Shown one piece after another: positions 46,267 to 59,253 of a stretch of DNA of 64,000 bases (its first letter is position 1; each line of letters opens with the position of its first letter). The notes beneath the pieces are model-generated. The model ran no database searches and was not told where the DNA came from. It saw nothing but the letters and a program-made list of their open reading frames with translations. This DNA comes from Silvania confinis. GTDB lineage: Bacteria > Pseudomonadota > Gammaproteobacteria > Enterobacterales > Enterobacteriaceae. The stretch covers positions 1 through 64,000 of the forward strand of contig NZ_JAMGZJ010000074.1 of NCBI RefSeq assembly GCF_025564085.1, written 5' to 3'. Made by a program: the position numbers and the translations under genes.

Positions 46267-48084
46267 ATGTTGAATGCCTGGCACCTACCGGTTGCCCCAT
46301 TTATTAAGCAAAACAACGATAAGCTGGTCATTACGCTGTGGCTGACGGGTGAAAACCTGCCTGAGCGGGTGACGCTGCGCGCGGAAGTCGATAATGAAGA
46401 AACCTCGTTGCCGATGCATAAACAGCGGGCGCAGCCGCAGCCTGGCGTGACCGCCTGGCGGGCGACGATTGACGTGACGCAAGGCCAGCCGCGCCGCCGC
46501 TACAGCTTTAAGATGCTGTGGCATAACCGTCAGCTGTGGTTTACCCCTCAGGGGTTTAGCCGTTTTCCGCCCGCGCGGCTGGAGCAGTTCGCCGTGGATT
46601 ATCCTGACAACGGCCCACAGTGGGTAGCCGATCAGGTCTTTTATCAGATCTTCCCGGACCGCTTTGCCCGTAGCCAGCGGCGCAATCCGCAGCAGGATCG
46701 CACCTATCACCACCACGCGGCTGGTCATGAGGTGATCTTCCGTGAATGGGATGATCCGGTAACGGCCCAGGCGGGCGGGTCGACGTTTTACGGCGGCGAT
46801 CTTGACGGCATCAGCGAAAAACTGCCGTACCTGAAAAAGCTCGGCGTGACCGCGCTGTATCTCAACCCGGTTTTTGCCGCCCCCAGTGTGCACAAATACG
46901 ACACCGAAGATTATCGTCGCGTGGACGAGCAGTTTGGCGGCGACGTGGCGCTGCTGCGCCTGCGGGAAAATACCCGTAAGGAAGGGATGCGCCTGATTCT
47001 GGATGGCGTGTTTAACCACAGCGGCGATTCGCACGGCTGGTTTGATCGCCACAATCGTGCGACGGGCGGTGCCTGTCACAATCCAGAATCGACCCAGCGG
47101 GACTGGTACAGTTTTAACGACGAGGGGCGCGCCCTTGACTGGCTGGGCTATGCCAGCTTGCCGAAGCTCGATTACCAGTCGCCGACGCTGGTGGATGAGA
47201 TCTACGGTGGTGATGACAGCATTGTGCGTCACTGGCTGAAAGCGCCGTGGAGCATGGACGGCTGGCGGCTGGACGTGGTGCACATGCTTGGCGAGGCTGG
47301 CGGGGCGCGCAATAACCTGCAGCATGTCGCCGGGATCACCCGTTCAGCGAAAATTGCCCAGCCCGAAGCGTTTGTCTTTGGCGAGCACTTTGGCGATGCC
47401 CGTCAGTGGCTGCAGGTTGATGCGGAAGATTCGGCGATGAACTATCGCGGCTTCACCTTCCCGCTGTGGGGCTTTCTTGCCAACACCGATATCTCCTACG
47501 ATCCGCAGCAGATCGATGCCCAAACCTGTATGACATGGATGGATAACTACCGCGCCAGTCTGTCGCACCAGCAGCAGCTGCGCATGTTTAACCAGCTCGA
47601 CAGCCATGACACCGCGCGCTTTAAATCGCTGCTGGGTAAAGACGTGGCGCGCCTGCCGCTGGCGGTCACTTGGCTGTTTAGCTGGCCTGGCGTACCCTGC
47701 ATTTATTATGGCGATGAGGTGGGCCTGGACGGCAACAACGATCCGTTCTGCCGCAAGACGTTCCCGTGGGAGGCGGAGAAGCAGGACAAGGGGCTACTGT
47801 CGCTCTATCAGCGGCTGATCAAGCTGCGTAAACAGAGCCAGGCGCTGCGCTATGGCGGCTGCCAGGTGCTGTACGCCCACGACAACGTGGTGGTGTTTGT
47901 GCGCGTCTTTAACCAGCAGCGGGTGCTGGTGGCCATTAACCGTGGCGATGCCTGCGAAGTGGTGCCGGACACGTCCCCGCTGCTCAACGTTAAACAGTGG
48001 CTGCTGAAAGAGGGTAAAGGTGTGGCCCAGGATGGCGTGCTCGCGCTGCCTGCGATCTCCGCATCAATCTGGTTCGGTAATTAA
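46267..48084 (+). CDS. malZ: Maltodextrin glucosidase MalZ
   Basis: Cytoplasmic GH13 enzyme of 605 aa releasing glucose from the reducing end of maltodextrins. An N-terminal beta domain (1-120) precedes the barrel. The nucleophile is in [13 protein letters not shown], the acid/base in [12 protein letters not shown] and the third acid in [12 protein letters not shown]. coli malZ belongs to the MalT regulon although it is unlinked to other mal genes. The upstream 130 bases contain purine/pyrimidine-rich tracts resembling MalT boxes on the minus strand (46169-46187), which are only suggestive. Confidence 0.97.
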   Translation: MLNAWHLPVAPFIKQNNDKLVITLWLTGENLPERVTLRAEVDNEETSLPMHKQRAQPQPGVTAWRATIDVTQGQPRRRYSFKMLWHNRQLWFTPQGFSRFPPARLEQFAVDYPDNGPQWVADQVFYQIFPDRFARSQRRNPQQDRTYHHHAAGHEVIFREWDDPVTAQAGGSTFYGGDLDGISEKLPYLKKLGVTALYLNPVFAAPSVHKYDTEDYRRVDEQFGGDVALLRLRENTRKEGMRLILDGVFNHSGDSHGWFDRHNRATGGACHNPESTQRDWYSFNDEGRALDWLGYASLPKLDYQSPTLVDEIYGGDDSIVRHWLKAPWSMDGWRLDVVHMLGEAGGARNNLQHVAGITRSAKIAQPEAFVFGEHFGDARQWLQVDAEDSAMNYRGFTFPLWGFLANTDISYDPQQIDAQTCMTWMDNYRASLSHQQQLRMFNQLDSHDTARFKSLLGKDVARLPLAVTWLFSWPGVPCIYYGDEVGLDGNNDPFCRKTFPWEAEKQDKGLLSLYQRLIKLRKQSQALRYGGCQVLYAHDNVVVFVRVFNQQRVLVAINRGDACEVVPDTSPLLNVKQWLLKEGKGVAQDGVLALPAISASIWFGN

Positions 48085-48093
48085 TCGTTTTTT

Positions 48094-48118
48094 GCGGCAG
48101 GTGTTGCGCACCTGCCGC
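48094..48118. other. Strong hairpin downstream of malZ
   Basis: Perfect 10 bp arms GCGGCAGGTG and CACCTGCCGC around TTGCG, 10 bases after the malZ stop. No T-run follows on either strand; on the plus strand the six thymines come before the hairpin. It may protect the malZ 3' end rather than terminate. Confidence 0.6.
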
Positions 48119-48253
48119 CTGACCCGTCTACGCTTACCGAAGGGTATGCCCTGGCTAAAAAATCTGAAAAATCGCGTCCTGCGCTAATGGGGATAGCGGA
48201 AATGCAACAATTTGTGTCAATCTGCTCAACTCGTCTACAGAGAAGGTGGAAAC

Positions 48254-50890
48254 ATGGATGACCTGCTGATCCTTGGCGGTTTTATTGTACTGTTCGCGCT
48301 GGTGATCGTACCGATCCTTGCGATTGTTGCGCTCAACCGCAGTTCGGCGGTGCGTTTTGAGCTGGCCGTCCTGCGTCGTCGGGTTGAGGAGCTTGAACAG
48401 CGTGGGGTGGCGCAGGCCGCGGTTGCGGAACCTGTTGCGCCTGTGGTTAACATCACCCCGCCAGAGCCGGTGGCAGAGCTGCAGCCTGAGCCCGCCGACC
48501 CCTGGCAATCGCAGGCGAAACCCGACGCCGTCGGCAAAGAGCCGCAACCAGAGAAAGTGGCGGCTCCTGGTGCCAAAGCCCGACAGCCTTCTGCATTCGG
48601 TGGCGTTATTTCGTCGCTGGTGCGCTGGTTTATGCAGGGCAATCCACTGGCGAAGCTTGGGATCCTGCTGCTGTTTTTCGGTCTGTCGTTCCTGCTGCGC
48701 TACACGGTCGAGCACGCTCTGTTCCCGCTTGAGCTGCGCCTGGTCACGGCAGCGCTGTTTGCCATTGCCCTGCTGGCGGTGGGATGGCGGTTACGCCATA
48801 AACAACCGGTCTACGCACTGATTTTACAGGGGGGCGCGACCGGTGCACTCTATCTGACCGTTTTTGGCGCGTTCCGCTTATGGCAGATGCTGCCGATGAC
48901 CCTGGCGTTTGGGTTGCTGGTGGTCATTTGCGCGGCGAGCGTCGGGCTGGCGATCCTGCAAAAGGCGCTCAGCCTGGCGATGCTGGCCAGCCTCGGGGGT
49001 TATCTGGCCCCGCTGTTGCTTTCTACTGGCGGCGGCAGTCACGTGGCGCTGTTCTCTTTCTATCTTCTGCTCTCCGTTGGCATTCTTGCCATCAGCGCCT
49101 GGCAACACTGGCGCGAGCTTAACCTGCTCGGCCTGTTGTTTACCTTTGGCGTCGGTGGCCTGTGGGGGCTGAACGACTATCAACCGGCCTACTACCTGAG
49201 CTGTCAGCTGTTCCTGATTGCCAACACCATCCTGTTTGGTGTGCTGAGCGTGGCGCTGTCGTTGCGGGCGCAGGAGAAAGGGAAGCAAATTGTTGATGGC
49301 GTACTGCTGTTCGCCCCGCCGCTGTTAGGCTTTGGCATGCAATACGCGATTATCCGGCATATGGCGTACGGCCCGGCGCTCAGCGCCCTCGGCTACGGTG
49401 GTTTCTATCTGGCGTTAGCCTGGCTGGCGCTGCGTCGTTATCCCTCTCTGGGCAGACCGCTGGTGCTGGCGGGGCTGGCGCTCGGCGGGGCCTTTACCAC
49501 GCTCGCTATCCCGCTGGCGCTGTCGGCGCGCTGGACGGCGATGGCCTGGTCGCTGGAGGGGCTGGGGATCCTCTGGCTCGGCGTACAGCAGAACCAGCGG
49601 CGGATGAGCTACAGCGGTACCGGACTGCTGGTGCTAGCCGTCGGAAGTGCGGCCTGGGCGCAGATGCAGGGGACTACACCGCTATCACTGATGCTGATCT
49701 TCACGGTTCTCAGCCTGAGCTGGCTGATGGCAGCGTGGCTGTGGCAGGGGATCCAACGTCAGGGCAGCTGGGTACTGCTCGCAGGCGGATTACTGTTCTG
49801 GATGGTGGCGCTGTATGCGGCATCACACTGGGTGCTAAAGCACGATTCGCGGGTGTGGTCTGGCGTGCTGGCGTTGATGGCGGTGTCGGTCTGGGGCTGG
49901 CGTGCGGTGGCAGCGCGGCTGAAGTGGCAGGCGCTGGATGCCAGCAAATGGCTGCTGTGGCCGACGATGCTGGTCGTGCTGTGCTATCAGATTGGCGCTG
50001 AGCAATTATTGGCGGCAGGCTGGCTGAATCTGGCGTGGTGCCTGGCGCTGCCTGCCGCACTGGCCTTGCTCTGGCGTGACGGCCCGACGCTGCCGTCGCG
50101 GCTGGCCATGCTTGCCCATCTGACGTTGTTCTGGATGATCCTGCTGGCGCTGGCAACCGAGCTTGTCTGGTTTGCGCGGGATTTGCCGTGGGGGATGGCG
50201 GCCTGGGGAAGCGGCCTGTTAATGGCGGCGGGCGGGTTGCTGATGCTGCTGGTTGAGACGGCGGCTCGTCGACAGATCTGGCCGTTCCGGGTCTGGCCGG
50301 CACTGTATTCTTCGGTGGCCATGGTTCCGGTGGCGGTGGCGCTGGTGTGCTTACTGGCGGTGACCAATTTACAGGACGGCGTGATTTATCGTCAGGTATA
50401 CCTCCCGCTGATCAATCCGTTGGAAGAGGGGGCTGCCTTCGCCCTGCTGGGGCTGGTGGTGTTGTATCGCGTCTCGCTGTGGCATTTCCCGATACCGCTA
50501 TCGCGATACCGGCCGTGGCCCGTTGTTGCGTTACTGGCGCTCGGTTTCTGGTGGTTGAATGGCATGCTGCTGCGCGCGCTGGCGTGGTACGGCGACGTGG
50601 CCTGGAGCCTTGAATCGTTGTGGCACTCCCGGCTTATCCAGACCTGCTTTGCGCTGTTCTGGATGCTGGCGGCGCTGGTGGCGATGCTACACGCAACCCG
50701 ACGGCGTTCCCGCCAGGAATGGCTGTGCGGGGCGGCGCTGCTGGGAATAGTTATTGTGAAACTGATGCTGGTGGACAGCGCACGCGGGGGTGGTCTGGCG
50801 CGGGCGGTGGCTTTTATCGGCGTGGCGATTCTGGTGCTCATCATCGGCTATTTCTCACCGTTACCGCCGAAAGCAGGAGAAGCAAAATGA
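48254..50890 (+). CDS. DUF2339 polytopic membrane protein
   Basis: Large inner-membrane protein of 878 aa with one N-terminal membrane segment (residues 4-24), a short coiled coil (FELAVLRRRVEELEQRG), a proline/alanine-rich linker to about residue 115, and then twenty or more hydrophobic segments to the end. It fits the DUF2339 family, whose function is unknown. Charged residues are few and lie in short loops. The start MDDLLILGG follows a GAAGGTGGA ribosome site; the frame is open 14 codons further upstream. It overlaps the next gene by four bases (ATGA). Candidate roles such as envelope glycan or lipid handling are speculation. Confidence 0.82.
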   Translation: MDDLLILGGFIVLFALVIVPILAIVALNRSSAVRFELAVLRRRVEELEQRGVAQAAVAEPVAPVVNITPPEPVAELQPEPADPWQSQAKPDAVGKEPQPEKVAAPGAKARQPSAFGGVISSLVRWFMQGNPLAKLGILLLFFGLSFLLRYTVEHALFPLELRLVTAALFAIALLAVGWRLRHKQPVYALILQGGATGALYLTVFGAFRLWQMLPMTLAFGLLVVICAASVGLAILQKALSLAMLASLGGYLAPLLLSTGGGSHVALFSFYLLLSVGILAISAWQHWRELNLLGLLFTFGVGGLWGLNDYQPAYYLSCQLFLIANTILFGVLSVALSLRAQEKGKQIVDGVLLFAPPLLGFGMQYAIIRHMAYGPALSALGYGGFYLALAWLALRRYPSLGRPLVLAGLALGGAFTTLAIPLALSARWTAMAWSLEGLGILWLGVQQNQRRMSYSGTGLLVLAVGSAAWAQMQGTTPLSLMLIFTVLSLSWLMAAWLWQGIQRQGSWVLLAGGLLFWMVALYAASHWVLKHDSRVWSGVLALMAVSVWGWRAVAARLKWQALDASKWLLWPTMLVVLCYQIGAEQLLAAGWLNLAWCLALPAALALLWRDGPTLPSRLAMLAHLTLFWMILLALATELVWFARDLPWGMAAWGSGLLMAAGGLLMLLVETAARRQIWPFRVWPALYSSVAMVPVAVALVCLLAVTNLQDGVIYRQVYLPLINPLEEGAAFALLGLVVLYRVSLWHFPIPLSRYRPWPVVALLALGFWWLNGMLLRALAWYGDVAWSLESLWHSRLIQTCFALFWMLAALVAMLHATRRRSRQEWLCGAALLGIVIVKLMLVDSARGGGLARAVAFIGVAILVLIIGYFSPLPPKAGEAK

Positions 50891-52281
50891 AATGGATGAA
50901 AGCGGTGTTATGCAGTGTACTGTTGGCGACAACCGGCGCGGCGATCGGCAGTGACGACCTGCGAGAAGCGCCTGTGGACTACGTGCAGGGCGTGATGCTG
51001 GAGACCACCAGCACGTCGCCCTGGCATCGCGTTGCGCTTCCTCAGGCCCTGTATCAAAGTACGGCCTGGCCGGATTTACGCGATGTCCGGGTATTTAACC
51101 ACCAGGGCGATGTGGTGCCCTTTACCCTGGAAGCACAAAAAAGCCAGCCCGTCACACCCGAGGCGGTAACGCTGCGGCTGTTTCCTTTAGCTATGTCGCC
51201 GGTCGCCCCGCGAAAAGAAGGGCAGGAGGGGACCGTTGCCTTTGTCTTACGCTCAACGAGTGGCGTAGAAATTCATCTCGAAAGCGACGATGTAAACTCC
51301 CTCGGCCAGAGCTATTTACTGATGCTGCCGGAGACGATGAAAGACTCACTCTATCTGGCGCAATTACGCCTTAATTGGAACACGCCTGCGGGTAACTGGC
51401 AGGGAAAAGCCTCCGTGTACGCCAGCCATGATTTACGCGACTGGCAGCCTGTTCAGCAAGATGCGCCGCTGATGGATCTGACGCAGGGTAACGATCGGCT
51501 GAAAATGGACGCGATTAACGCCAGCCTGACGCTCTCTGCACAAGGGACGCGCTACCTGCTGGTGATCCTCGACTCGCAAAGCCCGGCTCTGACCCTGAAC
51601 AGCGTGAGTGCCATTGCCGACAGCAGCGAGCCGGAGTCAGAACGCATCGTGGTTAACGCCCGGGCGGATAAGGCAGGGAATGACGACGCCGTCTGGCGCT
51701 GGACGCAACCGCAGCCGCTGAGTGCGCTCAGAATTGAACTGGCAGAGGATGCGGTCTTGCCCGTCGAGCTGTCCTGGCGCAGCGCTGAAAACGCCCCCTG
51801 GCAACCGCTGACAAAAACCGTGCTTTACCGTCTGGATGGCAAGCGCTCGGACGATATTCCTCTTTCTGGTCAACCGGTTGAAGCAGTGCGCATGATCCCC
51901 GTGAATGCCAGATTGCCCCAGACACTCCCCGCCCTGAGCGGTGTGCGCGACAGTTACCAGCTGATATTTAATGCGCAGGGTAAAGGGCCGTATATGCTGG
52001 CCTGGGGAAACCGGGCGGCGCAGAAAGCGGATATTACAATGGATATGCTGATCCCGGCGTCGCTGCGCAAATTGCAGGATGTTGATGATCTTCCGTGGGC
52101 CGAGCCGCAGGAGAGCGTGACGCTTGGCGGTGAGGCGCGACTCACGGCAACGTCGGTCGCCGAGCAACGGAGCCTGTGGAAAACGCTGCTGGTGTGGGGA
52201 GCGCTGATTGTGGGCGTTGCCGTGCTGGCGCTGATGGCCTGGCGGCTGTGGCGTGAAGTGAAAAAGGACGGGGCGGCGTAA
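50887..52281 (+). CDS. DUF3999 periplasmic protein with C-terminal membrane anchor
   Basis: Protein of 464 aa with a signal peptide (MKWMKAVLCSVLLATTGAAI), a beta-rich periplasmic body and one C-terminal membrane segment (LLVWGALIVGVAVLALMAW) followed by a short basic tail. It matches the DUF3999 family, which typically lies next to DUF2339. Jelly-roll-like blocks such as WRWTQPQPLSALRIEL suggest carbohydrate-binding-like folds, but no ligand is known. The start overlaps the DUF2339 stop, so the two are probably made together and may form a complex. The longer frame upstream is a shadow of the DUF2339 gene. Confidence 0.8.
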   Translation: MKWMKAVLCSVLLATTGAAIGSDDLREAPVDYVQGVMLETTSTSPWHRVALPQALYQSTAWPDLRDVRVFNHQGDVVPFTLEAQKSQPVTPEAVTLRLFPLAMSPVAPRKEGQEGTVAFVLRSTSGVEIHLESDDVNSLGQSYLLMLPETMKDSLYLAQLRLNWNTPAGNWQGKASVYASHDLRDWQPVQQDAPLMDLTQGNDRLKMDAINASLTLSAQGTRYLLVILDSQSPALTLNSVSAIADSSEPESERIVVNARADKAGNDDAVWRWTQPQPLSALRIELAEDAVLPVELSWRSAENAPWQPLTKTVLYRLDGKRSDDIPLSGQPVEAVRMIPVNARLPQTLPALSGVRDSYQLIFNAQGKGPYMLAWGNRAAQKADITMDMLIPASLRKLQDVDDLPWAEPQESVTLGGEARLTATSVAEQRSLWKTLLVWGALIVGVAVLALMAWRLWREVKKDGAA

Positions 52282-52286
52282 TGCCA

Positions 52287-52316
52287 TAAAAAAAGGCCCG
52301 CATCTGCGGGCCTTCT
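52287..52316. terminator. Bidirectional terminator between the DUF3999 gene and the peroxiredoxin gene
   Basis: AAGGCCCGCA and TGCGGGCCTT arms with an A-run on the left (a T-run for the minus strand). The right side is CTCGTC, so the minus-strand direction is the stronger. Confidence 0.88.
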
Positions 52317-52331
52317 CGTCATTCATGCCGA

Positions 52332-52934
52332 TTACAGGCTGGTGACGTTCTCGGTCAGGTATTTCGCTACGCCTGCTGGAGATGCAGCCATACCTTCTTT
52401 CCCTTTTTCCCACTGAGCCGGGCACACTTCACCGTGCTCTTCGTGGAACTGCAGCGCGTCAACCATACGCAGCATTTCGTCGATGTTACGACCCAGCGGC
52501 AGATCGTTCACGACCTGGTGACGCACGATGCCGTTCGCGTCGATCAGGAAGGAGCCGCGCAGTGCCACGCCAGCGTCCGGATGTTCGATACCGTATGCCT
52601 TCTGGATTTCACGCTTGATGTCCGCAACCATTGCGTATTTCACCGCACCGATGCCGCCGTTGTCGACAGGGGTGTTACGCCATGCGTTGTGTACAAACTC
52701 AGAGTCGAAGGAGACGCCAACCACTTCCACGCCACGTTTCTGGAATTCTTCGTAACGCTTGTCGAACGCGATCAGCTCAGACGGGCAAACGAAGGTAAAG
52801 TCCATCGGCCAGAAGAACAGTACGGTCGCTTTACCGTTGGTGTGCTGCTTGAAGTTGAAGTTATCAACGATTTCACCGTTGCCCAGAACTGCTGCAGCTG
52901 TAAAATCCGGAGCCGGACGAGTTACCAGAACCAT
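52332..52934 (-). CDS. tsaA: Typical 2-Cys peroxiredoxin (AhpC/TSA family, PrxC)
   Basis: Cytoplasmic peroxidase of 200 aa. The peroxidatic cysteine is Cys50 in DFTFVCPSE and the resolving cysteine Cys171 in HGEVCPAQW. A GGIG segment (93-96), as in hyperoxidation-sensitive enzymes, is present, though the C-terminus lacks a clear YF pair. It resembles Salmonella TsaA, which is at the same locus near malZ and acpH; E. coli K-12 lacks it here. AhpC proper is elsewhere. The electron donor is not evident. Confidence 0.92.
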   Translation of the reverse strand: MVLVTRPAPDFTAAAVLGNGEIVDNFNFKQHTNGKATVLFFWPMDFTFVCPSELIAFDKRYEEFQKRGVEVVGVSFDSEFVHNAWRNTPVDNGGIGAVKYAMVADIKREIQKAYGIEHPDAGVALRGSFLIDANGIVRHQVVNDLPLGRNIDEMLRMVDALQFHEEHGEVCPAQWEKGKEGMAASPAGVAKYLTENVTSL

Positions 52935-53061
52935 AAGATTCTCCTGTAATGACTAAGGTTATTTGGAACGCAACGCGGGCCAGTATAGAGAGAGATCGGC
53001 CCGCTGACAAAGAGGTGCTGACAATCGTTAAGTCAGTTTTTACCTATCGATCACACTTTGA

Positions 53062-53643
53062 TTAAAGTTGTTTGTTTTTTGCTTGCGCCATCATGCGCGG
53101 GTAAAACTGCCAGAAGCGGGTCTCCAGCGCGTCGTAATGGGCGTCCAGATCCTGCCAGGAGTCGCGCAGGGCATCGAGACGCGGGCGGCGGCTGGCCATC
53201 CCGTTCAGCACCCGCTGGATGAAATCCATTTCGCTGTAGCGCTCCAGCCAGCGCTCGGACCACAGGTAGTCATTCAGATTGACAAAACGCGGCGGCGAGT
53301 CAGGCAGGATCATCGCCACCTGCGCGTGGGCGTAGCGCACAAATGCCGGCAGCGGCATCTCCGGCGACAGTTGCGACCAGTGACGTGACAAAAAGTGATC
53401 CCACATCACGTCCAGCGTAATGGGTGCCACCCGGCGCGTTTCGGGGCGGAACCAGGCTTTGGCTTCGGTGACTTCGGGCAGGTTGTCGGTCAGGACATCA
53501 ATCCGCCGGTGCATGAAAATCCCTTCTACGACGTCAGCGGCGTAATCCTCAGCGGGATTACCGCGCACGAAATCGGCCAGCAAATTGCCGGAAAGGGAGC
53601 TGTCAGCGAGGTGGGCGAGGTGCAGGTGAGCGAGAAAATTCAT
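53062..53643 (-). CDS. acpH: ACP phosphodiesterase AcpH (YajB)
   Basis: Cytoplasmic enzyme of 193 aa that removes the phosphopantetheine group from acyl carrier protein. The N-terminus [20 protein letters not shown] and the conserved [12 protein letters not shown] block with likely metal-binding His/Asp are present. Length matches E. coli. It diverges from queA across 91 bp. Confidence 0.95.
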   Translation of the reverse strand: MNFLAHLHLAHLADSSLSGNLLADFVRGNPAEDYAADVVEGIFMHRRIDVLTDNLPEVTEAKAWFRPETRRVAPITLDVMWDHFLSRHWSQLSPEMPLPAFVRYAHAQVAMILPDSPPRFVNLNDYLWSERWLERYSEMDFIQRVLNGMASRRPRLDALRDSWQDLDAHYDALETRFWQFYPRMMAQAKNKQL

Positions 53644-53734
53644 GCGATTCGTTATCCGGATACGGCTAGTTGTTGCAGCAAAGAGGTGTGAGCACTAGAC
53701 TAAGCCGCCTGTTTTTAAGTCACGAGTATAAGCC

Positions 53735-55986
<2,252 letters not shown>

Positions 55987-56008
55987 TTTATAAAATGAGG
56001 GAATTTTA

Positions 56009-56341
56009 ATGAGCTTTTTTATTTCTGATGCGGTAGCGGCAACAGGTGCACCGGCGCAGGGCAGCCCGATGTCTCTGATCCTGATGCTGGTGGTGTTTGG
56101 TCTGATTTTCTATTTCATGATCCTGCGCCCACAGCAGAAGCGCACCAAAGAGCACAAAAAGCTGATGGACTCCATCGCTAAAGGTGATGAAGTGCTGACC
56201 AACGGTGGCCTGGTGGGTCGTGTGAGCAAGGTTTCCGACAACGGTTATGTTGTTATTGCACTGAACGACACCACTGAAGTGGTTATCAAACGTGACTTCG
56301 TAGCTGCCGTTCTGCCGAAAGGCACCATGAAGGCGCTGTAA
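56009..56341 (+). CDS. yajC: Sec translocon accessory subunit YajC
   Basis: Small inner-membrane protein of 110 aa with one membrane segment ([18 protein letters not shown]) followed by the basic [13 protein letters not shown] and a small cytoplasmic domain. It associates with SecDF and YidC. It lies between tgt and secD with short spacers. Confidence 0.97.
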   Translation: MSFFISDAVAATGAPAQGSPMSLILMLVVFGLIFYFMILRPQQKRTKEHKKLMDSIAKGDEVLTNGGLVGRVSKVSDNGYVVIALNDTTEVVIKRDFVAAVLPKGTMKAL

Positions 56342-56366
56342 TCAACTTTTCCCAAAGGGAACTGCC

Positions 56367-58214
56367 GTGTTAAACCGTTATCCTTTGTGGAAGTACATCA
56401 TGCTGGTCGTCGTGATCCTCGTCGGCCTGCTGTATGCACTCCCCAACCTGTATGGTGAGGATCCGGCTGTTCAAATCACTGGCGCGCGCGGTGTCGCCGC
56501 CAGTGAGCAAACGCTGATCCAGGTCCAGAAAACTTTACAAGAAGAAAAAATTACCGCTAAGTCTGTGGCACTGGAAGAGGGCGCAATTCTTGCTCGCTTC
56601 GACTCCACCGACACGCAGCTCCGCGCTCGTGAAGCGCTGATGGGCGTGATGGGTGATAAATTTGTCGTGGCGTTGAACCTTGCTCCTGCAACCCCGCGCT
56701 GGTTAGCCTCCATTAACGCAGAGCCGATGAAACTCGGTCTTGACCTGCGTGGCGGCGTTCACTTCCTGATGGAAGTGGATATGGACACCGCGCTCGGTAA
56801 ACTGCAGGAACAAAACATTGATAGCCTGCGCAGCGATCTGCGTGAAAAAGGCATCCCTTACACCACCGTGCGTAAGGAAGATAATTACGGGCTGAGCATC
56901 GCGTTTCGCGACAGCACCGCGCGCGATCAGGCGATGGATTACCTGACGCAGCGTCATCGCGATCTGGTGCTGTCCAGCCAGGGTAGCAACCAGCTGCGTG
57001 CGGTGATGACCGATGTTCGTCTGAAAGAAGCGCGTGAATACGCGGTTCAGCAGAACATTAACATCCTGCGTAACCGCGTTAACCAGCTTGGCGTTGCCGA
57101 ACCGCTGGTACAGCGTCAGGGTGCTGACCGTATCGTGGTCGAGCTGCCGGGTATTCAGGATACTGCACGTGCGAAAGAGATTCTCGGCGCAACGGCAACT
57201 CTGGAATTCCGTCTGGTCAATACCAACGTCGATCAGTCCGCTGTAGCGTCTGGCCGCGTTCCGGGTGACTCGGAAGTGAAACAGACCCGTGAAGGTCAGC
57301 CGGTTGTCATGTACAAGCGTGTGATCCTGACCGGTGACCATATCACCGACTCTACCTCCAGCCAGGACGAATACAACCAGGCGCAGGTTAACATCTCGCT
57401 CGACAGCGCAGGTGGCAACATCATGTCTAACTTCACCAAGGACAACATCGGTAAACCGATGGCGACCCTGTTCGTGGAGTACAAAGACAGCGGTAAGAAA
57501 GACGCCAACGGCCGTGCGGTTCTGGTGAAGCAGGAAGAGGTGATTAACATCGCCAACATCCAGTCTCGCCTGGGTAACAGCTTCCGTATTACCGGTATCA
57601 GTAACCCGAACGAAGCCCGTCAGCTCTCGCTGCTGCTGCGTGCCGGTGCGCTGATTGCGCCAATTCAGATTGTTGAAGAGCGCACTATCGGTCCAACGCT
57701 GGGTATGCAGAACATCACCCAGGGGCTGGAGGCTTGTCTGGCCGGTCTGCTGATCTCTATCGTCTTCATGCTGTTCTTCTATAAGAAGTTTGGCCTGATT
57801 GCGACGTCCGCGCTGATTGCGAACCTGGTGCTGATTATCGGCATTATGTCCCTGCTGCCAGGGGCAACGCTGACCATGCCGGGGATCGCGGGTATCGTGT
57901 TAACCCTTGCGGTTGCGGTCGATGCCAACGTACTGATTAACGAACGTATCAAAGAAGAGTTGAGCAACGGGCGTTCAGTACAACAGGCTATCGATGAAGG
58001 TTACCGTGGCGCGTTCAGCTCTATTTTCGATGCGAACGTGACGACGCTAATCAAAGTTCTGATCCTGTACGCTGTCGGTACTGGTGCCATTAAAGGTTTT
58101 GCTATCACTACCGGTATCGGTGTGGCGACCTCTATGTTTACCGCTATCGTCGGCACCCGTGCCATCGTGAACCTGCTGTACGGCGGCAAGCGCGTTAAAA
58201 AGCTGTCTATCTGA
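56367..58214 (+). CDS. secD: Protein translocase subunit SecD
   Basis: Inner-membrane RND-type protein of 615 aa, starting at GTG as in E. coli. One N-terminal segment (residues 9-28) is followed by a large periplasmic domain with [15 protein letters not shown], then five C-terminal segments with [20 protein letters not shown]. With SecF it uses the proton gradient to complete protein export. secF follows after 10 bp. Confidence 0.98.
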   Translation: MLNRYPLWKYIMLVVVILVGLLYALPNLYGEDPAVQITGARGVAASEQTLIQVQKTLQEEKITAKSVALEEGAILARFDSTDTQLRAREALMGVMGDKFVVALNLAPATPRWLASINAEPMKLGLDLRGGVHFLMEVDMDTALGKLQEQNIDSLRSDLREKGIPYTTVRKEDNYGLSIAFRDSTARDQAMDYLTQRHRDLVLSSQGSNQLRAVMTDVRLKEAREYAVQQNINILRNRVNQLGVAEPLVQRQGADRIVVELPGIQDTARAKEILGATATLEFRLVNTNVDQSAVASGRVPGDSEVKQTREGQPVVMYKRVILTGDHITDSTSSQDEYNQAQVNISLDSAGGNIMSNFTKDNIGKPMATLFVEYKDSGKKDANGRAVLVKQEEVINIANIQSRLGNSFRITGISNPNEARQLSLLLRAGALIAPIQIVEERTIGPTLGMQNITQGLEACLAGLLISIVFMLFFYKKFGLIATSALIANLVLIIGIMSLLPGATLTMPGIAGIVLTLAVAVDANVLINERIKEELSNGRSVQQAIDEGYRGAFSSIFDANVTTLIKVLILYAVGTGAIKGFAITTGIGVATSMFTAIVGTRAIVNLLYGGKRVKKLSI

Positions 58215-58224
58215 GGAGTGCGTT

Positions 58225-59196
58225 GTGGCACAGGAATATACTGTTGAGCAATTGAACTACGGCCGTAAAGTCTGGGACTTTATGCGCTGGGATAACTGGG
58301 CGTTCGGCATTTCAGGTTTGCTGCTGATCGTCTCTATCGCCATTATGGGCGTGCGTGGTTTTAACTGGGGTCTGGATTTCACCGGTGGTACGGTGATTGA
58401 GATTACCCTGGAAAACCCGGTCGATATGGACCAGATGCGCCTGTCGCTGGAAAAGGCGGGCTTTGAAGAGCCGCTGCTGCAGAATTTCGGCAGCAGCCGT
58501 GACATCATGGTGCGTATGCCACCGGCGAAGGATGCCAACGGCAGCCAGGAGCTGGGCAGCAAGGTCGTTAACGTCATTAACGAATCGACCAACCAGCATG
58601 CGACGGTAAAACGTATTGAGTTCGTGGGTCCGAGCGTGGGTGCAGATCTGGCCCAGACCGGTGCGATGGCACTGTTGGTGGCGCTGATCTCGATCCTGGC
58701 ATACGTCGGTTTCCGCTTCGAGTGGCGTCTGGCCGCCGGGGTGGTTATCGCGCTGGCGCACGACGTGGTGATCACCATGGGCGTACTGTCACTGTTCCAT
58801 ATCGAGATTGACCTGACGATTGTGGCATCACTGATGTCGGTAATCGGTTACTCGCTGAACGACAGTATCGTGGTATCGGACCGTATCCGTGAAAACTTCC
58901 GTAAGATCCGTCGCGGTACGCCGTACGAAATCTTTAACGTGTCGTTGACGCAGACGCTGCACCGTACTTTGATCACCTCCGGTACGACATTGATGGTGAT
59001 CCTGATGCTGTTCCTCTTCGGCGGCCCGATTCTGGAAGGCTTCTCGCTGACCATGTTGATCGGTGTGTCCATCGGTACAGCCTCTTCCATCTACGTGGCG
59101 TCCGCGCTGGCGTTGAAACTGGGTATGCGCCGTGAGCACCTGCTCCAGCAGAAAGTGGAAAAAGAAGGGGCGGATCAGCCGTCAATTCTGCCGTAA
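58225..59196 (+). CDS. secF: Protein translocase subunit SecF
   Basis: Inner-membrane partner of SecD, 323 aa, starting at GTG behind GAGGAG. Six membrane segments flank a periplasmic domain; [12 protein letters not shown] and the proton-relay block [20 protein letters not shown] are present. It ends the yajC-secD-secF operon, with a terminator 25 bp later. Confidence 0.98.
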   Translation: MAQEYTVEQLNYGRKVWDFMRWDNWAFGISGLLLIVSIAIMGVRGFNWGLDFTGGTVIEITLENPVDMDQMRLSLEKAGFEEPLLQNFGSSRDIMVRMPPAKDANGSQELGSKVVNVINESTNQHATVKRIEFVGPSVGADLAQTGAMALLVALISILAYVGFRFEWRLAAGVVIALAHDVVITMGVLSLFHIEIDLTIVASLMSVIGYSLNDSIVVSDRIRENFRKIRRGTPYEIFNVSLTQTLHRTLITSGTTLMVILMLFLFGGPILEGFSLTMLIGVSIGTASSIYVASALALKLGMRREHLLQQKVEKEGADQPSILP

Positions 59197-59220
59197 CAAG
59201 AACACTGTCTGAAAATACAA

Positions 59221-59249
59221 TCCCGGCCAAAAGGCCGGGATTTTTTTTA
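59221..59249 (+). terminator. Rho-independent terminator after secF
   Basis: TCCCGGCC and GGCCGGGA arms around AAAA, followed by eight thymines. Confidence 0.95.
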
Positions 59250-59253
59250 TTGG

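Noticed and set aside
49710..50303. Minus-strand open frame rich in Pro, Ser, Thr and Ala opposite the DUF2339 gene
   Set aside because: Composition mirrors the Leu/Ala/Trp-rich membrane protein on the other strand; no independent signal.
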